64,000 nt of DNA from G963663775 sp963664255 (lineage in GTDB: Bacteria; Bacillota; Clostridia; Oscillospirales; Butyricicoccaceae): contig OY760938.1 of the NCBI GenBank assembly GCA_963664255.1, positions 1,178,001 to 1,242,000 on the forward strand. Reading direction: 5' to 3'. Below, piece by piece: positions 8,088 through 16,581 of this stretch (position 1 is the first letter of the stretch; every line of letters begins with the position of its first letter). The notes under the pieces are model-generated. The model searched no databases. It saw only the letters and a list, made by a program, of their open reading frames with translations, and was not told where the DNA came from. Position numbers and translations under genes: made by a program.

Positions 8088-9110
8088 TCATAACATTTCT
8101 TTTGAAACAATGGAAATATCGGTTAAATACAGTTCTTTTGATGGCATACGCCCTTGCCGCAGAATCTGATACAGCGCAACAATGGCTTTGTAGGTGTGCT
8201 GTTCAAAGGATTGGTCCACAATATAATCAATTTTCCCTTTTCGCAAACACGCTTTTGCATAGGGGGTTAAGTCGTTGACAATTACGTGCGGCACGCGTGC
8301 AGCTTTTGCCTGTGCAATTCCCTGCATACAGCCAGGAACGGACTGCGTTGCCATATAAATTCCGCCGAGCTTTGGATTTTTCTGCATCGCATTTTTTACG
8401 ACATCACACACAAGGGATGGCATTTCGTAGCATTCCTCCACCGTGTAGTTGGTGCTGTCAAAGCCCATTTCCTGCAAATACAGACAAAATCCATCCACCC
8501 TGCCCTTGTGGGCTTCCATCCGCATATTGCCTGTGATGACAAGGATGTGTTCCTGTCGGTTCAGCATCTTGTATAAAAGACCAGCGGCAACCCGCCCCGA
8601 GCGGAGCAAATCCTGCCCCACGTGGCAAATGCGCCCGCTTCCCGGCAAATCCGCATCATAGGTGATGACTTTAATGCCCTTGGCGCAGAGTATGTCAATT
8701 TTGTCGCGAATCGCCTGTGTGTTTTCTGGCGTGATAACCAAGCCGAGTGCTCCTGCGGCAATCGCCTCATCCACGGTGCTCAAAAATTCCTGTTCGGTGC
8801 GTGTATGCAAGGGGTATTCCAAAACCCGAAAGGACGTATCGTTCAAAAATTGCTTTGCCATACGAATGCCGCGGTCAATCTTACGATTAAAGTAGGAGTC
8901 GGTCCACGGCGGAATGAGCACGGCAATCTGTGTGGTGACCGTGTCTGCCTGTGCGCCGTGAATCAGCGGGTGATACCCCAGCTCGTGCATGGCATTCAGC
9001 ACACGCTTGCGCACCTGCGGGCGCACGTGCGGACGATTGTGCAGCACACGGTCCACCGTGCCGCAGGAAACGCCTGCATGGTTTGCAATTTTTTCAATCG
9101 TTACAGACAT
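8088..9110 (-). CDS. LacI-family transcriptional regulator
   Basis: Regulator of about 340 residues. The LacI helix-turn-helix is at 2-25 (VTIEKIANHAGVSCGTVDRV). A periplasmic-binding-protein-like sensor domain follows (IAVLIPPWTDSYFNRKIDRG through the C-terminus), resembling the class that binds unphosphorylated sugars. The start at 9110 places the HTH at the N-terminus as in the family; the open frame extends 27 codons upstream without family similarity. It is the first gene of the isomerase-dehydrogenase cluster, which it presumably controls. Confidence 0.92.
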   Translation of the reverse strand: MSVTIEKIANHAGVSCGTVDRVLHNRPHVRPQVRKRVLNAMHELGYHPLIHGAQADTVTTQIAVLIPPWTDSYFNRKIDRGIRMAKQFLNDTSFRVLEYPLHTRTEQEFLSTVDEAIAAGALGLVITPENTQAIRDKIDILCAKGIKVITYDADLPGSGRICHVGQDLLRSGRVAAGLLYKMLNRQEHILVITGNMRMEAHKGRVDGFCLYLQEMGFDSTNYTVEECYEMPSLVCDVVKNAMQKNPKLGGIYMATQSVPGCMQGIAQAKAARVPHVIVNDLTPYAKACLRKGKIDYIVDQSFEQHTYKAIVALYQILRQGRMPSKELYLTDISIVSKEML

Positions 9111-9379
9111 GAACACCCCACGCCCTTTGCTGATGATTTTGGTTATGCGCTTTCTTGTACAAAGTATACTCCTGCCCGCTGGGCACGTCAAAGGGCAACT
9201 TGAATTTTCGGTACTATGAACAGTTCTGTACGCTGCTTTTCAGAAAAAAGCCAGAGAAAGGCATGGGAAAGCATCCATTTGCATTGTGTGTTGTGTGATA
9301 CACAATGCAAAAGCATGACAGTATAGATTCTTGCGCTTTCCCTGTGTAGACACGCCGGAACAGGAAGGCGCGACTGCAT
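9111..9379. other. Intergenic stretch with one 12-bp inverted repeat
   Basis: No gene is seen. At 9278-9311 TTTGCATTGTGT and its exact complement flank a 10-base spacer. There is no T-run on either side, so it is more likely a regulator site or an RNA structure than a terminator. It lies about 170 bp upstream of the LacI gene start. Confidence 0.45.
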
Positions 9380-9410
9380 AAAAAATGCACCCCTGTTACA
9401 GAGGTGCATA
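9380..9410 (-). terminator. Rho-independent terminator after the DUF815 gene
   Basis: ATGCACC pairs with GGTGCAT around an 11-base loop. On the minus strand six T residues follow. It sits 18 bases past the DUF815 stop codon. Confidence 0.7.
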
Positions 9411-9427
9411 AACTGCTGAAAAGTTGG

Positions 9428-10738
9428 TTAGGAGAGCAATTTTCCGGTCAAATGCAGCAGAAATTGCTGTGCGGTGCGTCCGGAAACGCCGCCATGCCGC
9501 ACAGCCCACTTGTTGGCTTCAAACTCCAACTCTGCGGGGGTAAGGGTGATGGAATCATCCCGCGCGGCAAGCGTGTGCACAATGTGCATATATTCCTTTT
9601 TGGACGGCGCAGAGAAATTGATGCTGACACCAAAGCGCGCGGCAAGCGACAGCTTTTCCTGCATGGTGTCGGAATGGTGCAGCTCATCCTGTGAAATATC
9701 CGAGCGGTCGCCCCAGGTTTCGCGCACCAGATGGCGGCGGTTAGATGTGGCATAAATCAAAACATTGTTTGGGCGAATCTCTAAGCCGCCTTCAATAACA
9801 GCTTTGAGATATTTATATTCGATTTCAAATTCTTCAAAGGACAGGTCATCCATATAAATGACAAAGCGATAATTGCGGTTTTTGATTTGCGCTATGACCG
9901 CCGACAAATCCCGAAATTGATGCTTATAAATTTCAATCATGCGCAGTCCCTGCGGATAATAGGCATTCAGAATTGCCTTGATGCTGGTCGATTTGCCTGT
10001 ACCGGCATCGCCGAACAGCAGGCAGTTGTTGGCTTTGCCGCCCGCAACAAAGCTCTCGGTGTTTTCGATGAGCATTTGCTTTTGGATTTCATAGCCCACC
10101 AAATCATCCATATAGACTTCCTCGGTGTTCTGAATCGCTTCCAACTGCATGGCTTCGCCCTCTGGATGCACCACGCGAAAGGCTTTGTTGAGCCCCAGTG
10201 TCCCCACGCCATAGGTGCGATAAAAATCGGTCACGCAGGCAAACACTTGCTGTGCATCTGTCGCTTCACGGATTTGCGCGGCAAGCACCTTGACCTTTTC
10301 GCTGATGTTTTTATGATAGCGCTGCTCTGCTTTGGGAATGGCGTGATATGCCGAAATGGTCGAAAAGCAGTCAATGCCCAGCACACGCTCCATCGGCGCA
10401 AAATCATAGTCAAATAGCTTCTTGAAAATCGCAAAATCGGATACAGCAAAGCAGTTGACACTGCCCTCGTGCGCACCGATTTTTTCACAGGTCATGCTGA
10501 AAGGGTTCTCTGCCATTGCCAGCAGATATGCCAAATAGCAGTGCCAAAGATTGTTGTCAAAGCCATATTTCGTGGCAAGGTCTAACAAAACATGAATGTG
10601 CGCAAAAATACGGTCAGTCAGTGCTTCTGTCTGATAATTTTGGCTGTCAAAATCCGCACAGCAGGCGGCAAGCCCACGCAAAATGCTGTCATGGCGTAGA
10701 TTGCGATAAATGACCAGTTTGGATATTTCCCGATGCAT
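9428..10738 (-). CDS. DUF815-family AAA+ ATPase
   Basis: Cytoplasmic ATP-binding protein of the DUF815 family, 436 residues, function unknown. A helical N-terminal region (about 1-190) precedes an AAA module: Walker A GDAGTGKSTS near 230, Walker B FVIYMDDLSFEEFE near 290, then IYATSNRRHLVRETW, a sensor-1/arginine-finger-like segment. The C-terminal helical lid ends near WAVRHGGVSGRTAQQF. The start at 10738 is chosen because the protein family begins MHREIS-like. It stands alone between two terminators. Confidence 0.88.
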   Translation of the reverse strand: MHREISKLVIYRNLRHDSILRGLAACCADFDSQNYQTEALTDRIFAHIHVLLDLATKYGFDNNLWHCYLAYLLAMAENPFSMTCEKIGAHEGSVNCFAVSDFAIFKKLFDYDFAPMERVLGIDCFSTISAYHAIPKAEQRYHKNISEKVKVLAAQIREATDAQQVFACVTDFYRTYGVGTLGLNKAFRVVHPEGEAMQLEAIQNTEEVYMDDLVGYEIQKQMLIENTESFVAGGKANNCLLFGDAGTGKSTSIKAILNAYYPQGLRMIEIYKHQFRDLSAVIAQIKNRNYRFVIYMDDLSFEEFEIEYKYLKAVIEGGLEIRPNNVLIYATSNRRHLVRETWGDRSDISQDELHHSDTMQEKLSLAARFGVSINFSAPSKKEYMHIVHTLAARDDSITLTPAELEFEANKWAVRHGGVSGRTAQQFLLHLTGKLLS

Positions 10739-10810
10739 ACCATATCTCCTTTGGTGGTTTTCTTCATTATAGCACAGTGCATACCAAACCAACATACTTT
10801 TGTGCAAATT

Positions 10811-10841
10811 AAAAAGCAGGGGCAGAAACCCCCTGCTTTTT
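10811..10841. terminator. Bidirectional terminator-like hairpin
   Basis: AAAAAGCAGGGG is followed after 7 bases by CCCCTGCTTTTT, giving A- and T-runs on both sides. It lies between the MITE-like repeat and the DUF815 gene and probably ends transcripts of the metal-export operon. Confidence 0.7.
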
Positions 10842-10852
10842 AATTGCTGTTT

Positions 10853-11032
10853 TTAAGGCGATACCGCACAATTCTGATGTATTGCTTACGTCAGTAGAAA
10901 TTCCGGCAGATGAAACAAAAAACGCAGGTAATGCTCTATGTTTTAGCGAGGCTTTTTGTAAAATATGACGGAGTTTCTACCAGTAAGCGATGCATTAAAC
11001 AATTTTGTGTGAATTGTGCGGTGTTGCCTTAA
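10853..11032. repeat. MITE-like 180-bp imperfect inverted repeat
   Basis: The ends are complementary: the left end TTAAGGCGATACCGCACAAT matches the reverse complement of the right end (TTAAGGCAACACCGCACAAT) at 17 of 20 positions. After a 13-base offset the pairing resumes inward (TGATGTATTGCTTAC against TAATGCATCGCTTAC, then GTAGAAA and CTCCG). The whole segment could fold into one long hairpin. It holds no gene. Its right end contains the stop codon of the P-type ATPase. A non-autonomous mobile element or a decayed long hairpin both fit; no second copy occurs in the window and the ends show no clear target duplication. Confidence 0.5.
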
Positions 11033-12906
11033 GAATCTATCCGCAGGGTACGCGCGGCGTTGACAATAGCAATCATGCAAACGCCAACATCGGCAAAGAC
11101 GGCTTCCCACAGATTTGCCATACCAAATGCCCCCATCAGAAGCACCAGTGCTTTGATACCCAGTGCAAACACAATGTTTTGTTTGGTAATGCGCAGGGTT
11201 TTGCGAGAAATCGCGATTGCAAGCGCAATTTTAGACGGGCTGTCATCCATCAGCACCACATCGGCGGCTTCAATGGCGGCATCCGAACCGAGCGCGCCCA
11301 TGGCAATGCCGACATCTGCACGACTAAGCACAGGCGCATCATTGATGCCATCGCCAACAAAGACCAAATGTCCATGGTGTTGGGTGAGCAGTGCCTCCAC
11401 GGCGGTGACCTTGTCCGCAGGCAACAGCTCTGCCTGCACGCTGTCCAGCCCCAGCTGCGCGGCAATTTCCGTTGCGACCGCCTGTGAATCACCTGTCAGC
11501 ATCACGGTGCGATGTATCCCTGCCGATTTCAGCGAGGCAACCGCCGCCGCCGCATCCGGTTTGACGGTGTCCGCAATGATGAGATTGCCTGCATAAACAC
11601 CATCCACAGCAACGTGCACCATCGTACCGTTTTGCGCGATGGATGGCATTGCGCATCCGATGTGTTCCATGAGCTTGCGGTTGCCTACACAAACCGCGTG
11701 TCCGTCCACCTGTGCGCAAATGCCTTCGCCAGCACGTTCGGTAACCTCGGCAACGCGGGCGTGGTCGATTTCCTGCGCCCATGCACGGCGCAGAGAAACC
11801 GCTATCGGATGGTCAGAAAAGCTTTCTGCCAGTGCGGCATAGGCAAGCAAAGTGTCCGAAAAGACGGCTTCAGCATATACTTCGGTGACGGAAAATGTGC
11901 CTTGTGTCAGCGTCCCGGTTTTATCAAACACAACGGTTTTGGCCCCGGCAAGCCGCTCTAAATATGCCGCCCCTTTGACCAGAATGCCGCATTTTGCCGC
12001 GCCGCCAATGCCGCCGAAGAAGGTCAGCGGAATGGAAATGACCAAGGCGCAGGGACACGAAACGACAAGGAAAATCAAAGACCGATGCAGCCAATCTGTC
12101 CAGACCGTCTGTGCCAAAAAGGCAGGCAGTGCAGTGGACGGCAGCAGCAACAAAAGGGTGGGCAGCAGCGTCAGCAGTGCGGCGGCAAGCACGACCAGTG
12201 GTGTGTAGTAGCGCGCAAATTTGGTGATGAAATTTTCTGCTTTTGCCTTCTTTTCGCTGGCATTTTCGACAAGCTCTAGTATTTTCGCAACGGTGGAATC
12301 GGTATAGACCTTAGACACCTGCACGTGTAGCACACCCGAAAGGTTGATGCAGCCGCTGATGACAGGTTCGCCCGCCTGCACATCACGCGGCAGGGGTTCC
12401 CCTGTCAATGCCGCGGTATCCAGTGCACTGCTCCCGCTTGTGACGATGCCGTCCAGCGGAACACGTTCGCCAGGCTTGATGACGATGCTGTCGCCAACCT
12501 GCACTTCCTCGGGGTCGACCTGCCGCAAAGTGCCGTTATGGTCAAGATTGGCGTAATCCGGACGAATATCCATCAACGCGGCGATGGATTTGCGGGATTT
12601 GCCAACGGCGTGCTCCTGTAGCAATTCGCCGATTTGATAAAACAACATCACGGCAACCGCTTCTGCATATTCCCCCGTGAAGAATGCACCAATGGTTGCC
12701 AATGCCATCAGAAAATTTTCATCCAACAGCTGTCGATGCAGCAACCCTTTTGCCGCATCGAGCAGCACATCGCCGCCAATCACCGCATAGGGAAGCAGAT
12801 ACCCTAAAATGCGCAGCGTCCCTTGCAATGGCAGCAGATTCACCAAAATCAGCAACAGGGTACCGGCTGCAATGCGGTGCACCCGCTTTTTTTGCTTTTT
12901 ATTCAT
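11029..12906 (-). CDS. Zinc/cadmium-type heavy-metal P1B ATPase
   Basis: Membrane pump that exports soft divalent metals using ATP, 625 residues. The membrane CPC motif (SCPCALVISIP, about residue 288), the phosphorylated Asp in DKTGTLTQG (about 328) and the hinge GDGINDAPVL are all present. The N-terminal heavy-metal-binding domain usual for this family is absent; a free-standing HMA protein is encoded immediately upstream instead. The Zn/Cd/Pb/Co class is inferred from CPC plus the neighbouring CadC/SmtB-type sensor. Its stop codon falls inside the MITE-like repeat. Confidence 0.93.
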   Translation of the reverse strand: MNKKQKKRVHRIAAGTLLLILVNLLPLQGTLRILGYLLPYAVIGGDVLLDAAKGLLHRQLLDENFLMALATIGAFFTGEYAEAVAVMLFYQIGELLQEHAVGKSRKSIAALMDIRPDYANLDHNGTLRQVDPEEVQVGDSIVIKPGERVPLDGIVTSGSSALDTAALTGEPLPRDVQAGEPVISGCINLSGVLHVQVSKVYTDSTVAKILELVENASEKKAKAENFITKFARYYTPLVVLAAALLTLLPTLLLLLPSTALPAFLAQTVWTDWLHRSLIFLVVSCPCALVISIPLTFFGGIGGAAKCGILVKGAAYLERLAGAKTVVFDKTGTLTQGTFSVTEVYAEAVFSDTLLAYAALAESFSDHPIAVSLRRAWAQEIDHARVAEVTERAGEGICAQVDGHAVCVGNRKLMEHIGCAMPSIAQNGTMVHVAVDGVYAGNLIIADTVKPDAAAAVASLKSAGIHRTVMLTGDSQAVATEIAAQLGLDSVQAELLPADKVTAVEALLTQHHGHLVFVGDGINDAPVLSRADVGIAMGALGSDAAIEAADVVLMDDSPSKIALAIAISRKTLRITKQNIVFALGIKALVLLMGAFGMANLWEAVFADVGVCMIAIVNAARTLRIDS

Positions 12907-12954
12907 AAAAATGGTCTCCTCGTTTGATTTGGTATCGTTACCATCGGCTGCAGA

Positions 12955-13173
12955 TTACCATTTAATGGTGCAGTCCGGCTCGATTTTTTTACAGATGGCG
13001 CTGATTTCTGTCTGTAAACGCGGAAAAAGAGACTCTTCGGCATCAATCGTTAGTTTTTGGGTGAGGAAATTGACCGATACACTATGCACGCCCTCCAGCT
13101 TGCGGATGGCATCTTCCATCTTTGCAGCGCAGTGTGCGCAGTCCAATTCTACCATAGGAAAACGCTTTTTCAT
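12955..13173 (-). CDS. Free-standing heavy-metal-associated (HMA) domain protein
   Basis: Small metal-binding protein of 72 residues with a ferredoxin-like HMA fold. The binding loop is DCAHCAAKM with Cys12 and Cys15. GGAGGG lies seven bases before the start at 13173; an earlier in-frame ATG overlaps that site and is not used. It is encoded between the ArsR sensor and the pump, which lacks its own HMA domain, so it probably delivers or buffers the exported metal. Confidence 0.9.
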   Translation of the reverse strand: MKKRFPMVELDCAHCAAKMEDAIRKLEGVHSVSVNFLTQKLTIDAEESLFPRLQTEISAICKKIEPDCTIKW

Positions 13174-13203
13174 AAAAAATCCCTCCAATGTATCTTCAAA
13201 GTG

Positions 13204-13575
13204 TCATTCGGAAATATGCTCCAAACCTTGGTTGATGATGGTGTGGACATGGCTGTCTGCCAAAGAATAAAACACGGTTTTGCCTTCCCGACGAGATTTG
13301 ACTAGCTTTGCAGATTTCAGTGCACGCAGTTGGTGGGAGATGGCGGATTGCGTCATGCCCAACACCTGTGCGATGTCACACACGCACATTTCGCATTCAA
13401 ACAGCACATATAAAATGCGAATACGTGTAGAATCTGCGAAAATGCGAAATAAATCCGACAAATCATACAGCAAATCTTCATCCGGCAAAGCAGACTGCAC
13501 GCGCGCCAGTACATCGGGATGCACATGGATAAAGTCGCAGGTGTCCAGTGGTTCGTTATCATGTTCTTTCCACAT
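13204..13575 (-). CDS. ArsR/SmtB-family metal-sensing repressor
   Basis: Winged-helix repressor of 123 residues that releases DNA on binding metal. Two metal sites can be read. The alpha-3 site ECEMCVCD has Cys61, Cys64 and Cys66, as in CadC. The alpha-5 zinc site Asp107, His109, His120, Glu123 has exactly the SmtB/CzrA spacing. The helix-turn-helix is GMTQSAISHQLRALKSAKLV. It is the first gene of the operon sensor - HMA protein - pump and is preceded by an AT-rich inverted repeat typical of its operators. Confidence 0.93.
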   Translation of the reverse strand: MWKEHDNEPLDTCDFIHVHPDVLARVQSALPDEDLLYDLSDLFRIFADSTRIRILYVLFECEMCVCDIAQVLGMTQSAISHQLRALKSAKLVKSRREGKTVFYSLADSHVHTIINQGLEHISE

Positions 13576-13590
13576 CACAAACATCCTTTC

Positions 13591-13626
13591 ATATGAACAT
13601 ATATTCATATATTCATATATTCATAT
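13591..13626. promoter_or_regulatory. ArsR/SmtB-type operator with repeated ATTCATAT half-sites
   Basis: ATATGAAC-ATAT-ATTCATAT at 13591-13610 is an inverted repeat of the SmtB/CadC kind, followed by further direct copies of ATTCATAT at 13611-13626. It lies 15 bases before the sensor start codon and likely covers its promoter. Confidence 0.6.
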
Positions 13627-13707
13627 ATTATAATATGCAGAGCCTGCTGATTTGTCAAGTGGTTTTATGAAAAAAGTGGTGGCGATTCCCCGCCTTTTCC
13701 GAGTGTC

Positions 13708-13733
13708 ACGCGTATGGCGTTTTGCATACGATG
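13708..13733 (+). promoter_or_regulatory. Possible sigma-K-like promoter for dipicolinate synthase
   Basis: AC at 13708-13709 and CATACGATG at 13725-13733 resemble the mother-cell sigma-K pattern (AC, then CATANNNTA), but the spacing is one or two bases short and the final A is G. Sigma-K control of the orthologous operon is known in Bacillus subtilis; here it is only a suggestion. Confidence 0.3.
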
Positions 13734-13757
13734 AGGCATAGGGGAAGGAGGATTCTG

Positions 13758-14636
13758 ATGAAAAAAACAGCGACTCTCGCCGTGGTCGGTGGTGATTTGC
13801 GACAAGCGTGCTTGGCGCGGCTGCTGCTGGAAGATGGGCACAGCGTCGGCGTATATGCCTTGGAACGACAGCAATTTCCGGAAAAAATTTATGATGTAAA
13901 GAATCCGAAGGTGCAGTTTGCAAAAATGGATGCCGTGATTTTACCCATGCCCGTGACCGTGGATGGGATTTATCTCAATGCACCGCTTTCCAATGCACCT
14001 TATCATATGGAAACCATTTTAGACAGTATCCCGCCTGAAAAAGTGGTGCTGTGTGGCGCAGCATCGCCACAGGTGTGTGCACAGGCGGAAAGCAATCGGC
14101 TAAAATGCATGGATTATTTGCAGCGGGAGGAGCTGGCGATACGCAACGCTGTCCCCACTGCAGAGGGTGCACTGCAAATTGCCATGGAAGAACTGCCAAT
14201 CACCTTGCACGGTGCGCGTGCCTTGGTGCTGGGGTATGGGCGTATCGGCAGCTTATTGGCACGCAGGTTACATAGTCTGGGCGCAATGGTTTCGGTTTCA
14301 GCACGTTCCTATGCAGCCTTTGCACATATTGATGCTGAAGGAATGAAGCCACTGGATACCCGTATGCTCACAGGGCAATTAGGCGCGTTTGATGTGTTAT
14401 TCAATACCGTTCCCGCAAAAATTTTAGGGACAGCAGAGCTTGCAGAGCTGCGCGAAGACTGTTTGGTCATCGATTTGGCGTCAAAACCCGGAGGGGTGGA
14501 TTTTGACGGGGCACAAAAGCTGTCCCGCCGTGTCATTTGGGCACTGTCGCTCCCCGGAAAGGTTGCGCCAATTTCTGCGGCAAAGGCCATTCGTGACACC
14601 GTGTATCACATTTTAGAAGAGGAGGGGATTCTTTGA
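13758..14636 (+). CDS. spoVFA: Dipicolinate synthase subunit A
   Basis: Large subunit of dipicolinate synthase (DpaA/SpoVFA), 292 residues. With subunit B it oxidises dihydrodipicolinate to dipicolinic acid in the mother cell during sporulation; dipicolinate then loads the spore core. The N-terminal domain (VVGGDLRQACLARLL) and the NAD-binding GYGRIGSLLARRL near residue 165 are visible. AGGAGG is six bases before the start at 13758. The TGA overlaps the TTG start of subunit B by four bases, so the two are coupled. This pair marks the host as a spore former. Confidence 0.93.
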   Translation: MKKTATLAVVGGDLRQACLARLLLEDGHSVGVYALERQQFPEKIYDVKNPKVQFAKMDAVILPMPVTVDGIYLNAPLSNAPYHMETILDSIPPEKVVLCGAASPQVCAQAESNRLKCMDYLQREELAIRNAVPTAEGALQIAMEELPITLHGARALVLGYGRIGSLLARRLHSLGAMVSVSARSYAAFAHIDAEGMKPLDTRMLTGQLGAFDVLFNTVPAKILGTAELAELREDCLVIDLASKPGGVDFDGAQKLSRRVIWALSLPGKVAPISAAKAIRDTVYHILEEEGIL

Positions 14637-15211
14637 AGCAGCAGATTCGTGTCGGGTTTGCATTGACAGGCTCTTTTTGTACATTTTCCAAGGTTTTACC
14701 CATTATAGAGCAAATGCAGTCACAGGGGTTTGTGCTCACACCCATTTTGTCAGAGCACGCCGCCACCATGGATACACGCTTTGGCACGGCGCAGTCATGG
14801 CGGAATCAACTGACAGAAATTTGCGCGTGTGCACCGATTGACACCATCGTAGCTGCCGAGCCAATCGGGCCGAGTGCACTGTTTGATGTATTGGTGGTTG
14901 CCCCCTGCACTGGAAATACACTGGCAAAGTTGGCGCATGGCATCACCGACACTACTGTGCCAATGGCGGTAAAAAGTCACTTGCGTGGGGCACGACCCGT
15001 GGTATTGGCGCTTTCAACCAATGACGCACTGTCTGGCAGTGCGGCGAATTTGGGTATGCTCCTGAACCGCCGCCATTATTATTTTGTGCCCATGGGGCAG
15101 GATAATCCACAGAAAAAGCCATATTCCTTGGTCGCACATATGGAGCAGCTGCCAGAAACGATTCACGCGGCATTGGAAGGGCGGCAGTTGCAGCCGCTGT
15201 TACAAACATAG
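14633..15211 (+). CDS. spoVFB: Dipicolinate synthase subunit B
   Basis: Flavoprotein-like subunit of dipicolinate synthase, 192 residues, of the DpaB/SpoVFB family (flavoprotein fold related to phosphopantothenoylcysteine decarboxylase). Seen are the N-terminal GFALTGSFCTF, the LVVAPCTGNTLAKLAHGITD segment typical of the fold, and ALSTNDALSGSAANLGMLLN. It starts with TTG inside the stop of subunit A (TTGA overlap). A strong terminator follows at 15224. Confidence 0.93.
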   Translation: MKQQIRVGFALTGSFCTFSKVLPIIEQMQSQGFVLTPILSEHAATMDTRFGTAQSWRNQLTEICACAPIDTIVAAEPIGPSALFDVLVVAPCTGNTLAKLAHGITDTTVPMAVKSHLRGARPVVLALSTNDALSGSAANLGMLLNRRHYYFVPMGQDNPQKKPYSLVAHMEQLPETIHAALEGRQLQPLLQT

Positions 15212-15223
15212 GTACACAAACAA

Positions 15224-15270
15224 ACGAGTGACCCATCGCATTCTGTTCCTGCGATGGGTCACTCGTTTTG
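15224..15270 (+). terminator. Strong terminator after dipicolinate synthase
   Basis: ACGAGTGACCCATCGCA and its exact 17-base complement flank a 9-base loop and are followed by TTTG. It separates the sporulation pair from the convergent aminotransferase gene. Confidence 0.8.
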
Positions 15271-15330
15271 TTGTTATCATTTTACAAATAGGGGGGCTAT
15301 ATTAAGGAGTACATTAAAAAAACAGGTGGG

Positions 15331-16548
15331 TTATGCGTTTGTTGCTGCGTTCACAGCTTCCAGAAGAATGTCATATGCCTTATCACATTCAGCTTCTGTC
15401 AAAATCAGCGGCGGCACCATACGAATGATGCTTTTTCCAATGAGTGTTACAAGCAAGCGGCGGTCGAGGCATTCATGCTTGATGTCCAGACCACAGTCAA
15501 CATCAAATTCCACACCCACCAAAAGACCTTTGCCGCGTACTTCCTTGACATGGGGCAGGGTACGCAATTTTTCCATGAAGTACGCGCCCATTTTGTCCGC
15601 ATTTTCAGCAAGCTTGCGTTCCAGCAGCTCTTGAATCTGTGCATGAGCGCCGGCACAGCAAACGGGGTTGCCGCCATAGGTCGTACCATGCGCACCGGGA
15701 CCGAATGCAGTGGCAACTTCGCGGGTTGCACAGATGGCGGAAATCGGCATACCACCGCCCATCGCCTTCGCCATGGATACAATATCCGGCTTGATGTCAT
15801 AGTGCATGAAGCCCATCACCTTACCGGTTCTGCACCAACCTGTCTGCACTTCATCGAGCAGCAGCAGCAGCCCTTTTTCATCGCACAGGGCACGAATGCC
15901 ATCCATAAATTCCTGTGTTGCGGGAATGACACCACCTTCGCCCTGCACAGGCTCTAGCATAATGGCAATCGTGTCATCTGTCACAGCATCGCGGAAGGAT
16001 TGCAAATCATTGAAATCCGCATAAGTAAAGCCGGGAAGCACAGGTTTGTAACCAATTTGGCACGCATTATCGGGCTGACCCGTTGCACTCAGTGCACCAT
16101 AGGTGCGTCCGTGAAAGCTCTTTTTTGCCGTAACAATGTGATACTTATTTGCACCGTAACGGTCGGTGCCATATTTGCGCGCCATTTTAATCATGGCTTC
16201 GTTGGCTTCGGTACCAGTAGACTGATAGAAAATTTTATCCATCCCAATGGTATCACAAATCAGCTTTGCCAGCAACGCCTGCGGAATGGTATATGGATAG
16301 TTGAAGGTGTGGATAATATCATCCAACTGCTCCTTCACCGCCGCAACCACGCGTTCGTTGCGATTGCCTGCATTGTTTACCGCAATGCCGCCATAAAAAT
16401 CCAAATATTCGTTGCCTGCTTCGTCATATAAGTACATCCCATCGGCATGGTCTGCAACAAAATCATACCGTTCATAGGTATCAATCATGTAGGTTTTTAC
16501 GATTTCTTTCAGTTCTGCTGCGCTGAGTCCTGTATCTGCAAGTTTCAT
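15331..16548 (-). CDS. Class III aminotransferase, acetylornithine/ornithine-type
   Basis: PLP-dependent omega-aminotransferase, 405 residues, nearest to acetylornithine/ornithine aminotransferases. Landmarks are the phosphate-binding QSTGTEANEAMIKMAR near 110, the FHGRTYGAL loop, the LLLDEVQTGWCRTG segment (Asp interacting with the pyridine N) and the Schiff-base Lys in VSMAKAMGGGMP. It follows a second class III aminotransferase by 33 bp and an APC permease, which points to breakdown of an amino acid or diamine rather than arginine synthesis. The exact amine donor is not certain. Confidence 0.88.
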   Translation of the reverse strand: MKLADTGLSAAELKEIVKTYMIDTYERYDFVADHADGMYLYDEAGNEYLDFYGGIAVNNAGNRNERVVAAVKEQLDDIIHTFNYPYTIPQALLAKLICDTIGMDKIFYQSTGTEANEAMIKMARKYGTDRYGANKYHIVTAKKSFHGRTYGALSATGQPDNACQIGYKPVLPGFTYADFNDLQSFRDAVTDDTIAIMLEPVQGEGGVIPATQEFMDGIRALCDEKGLLLLLDEVQTGWCRTGKVMGFMHYDIKPDIVSMAKAMGGGMPISAICATREVATAFGPGAHGTTYGGNPVCCAGAHAQIQELLERKLAENADKMGAYFMEKLRTLPHVKEVRGKGLLVGVEFDVDCGLDIKHECLDRRLLVTLIGKSIIRMVPPLILTEAECDKAYDILLEAVNAATNA

Positions 16549-16581
16549 GACCGCATCTCCCTTACTGTTTGAAAGTCCGTT

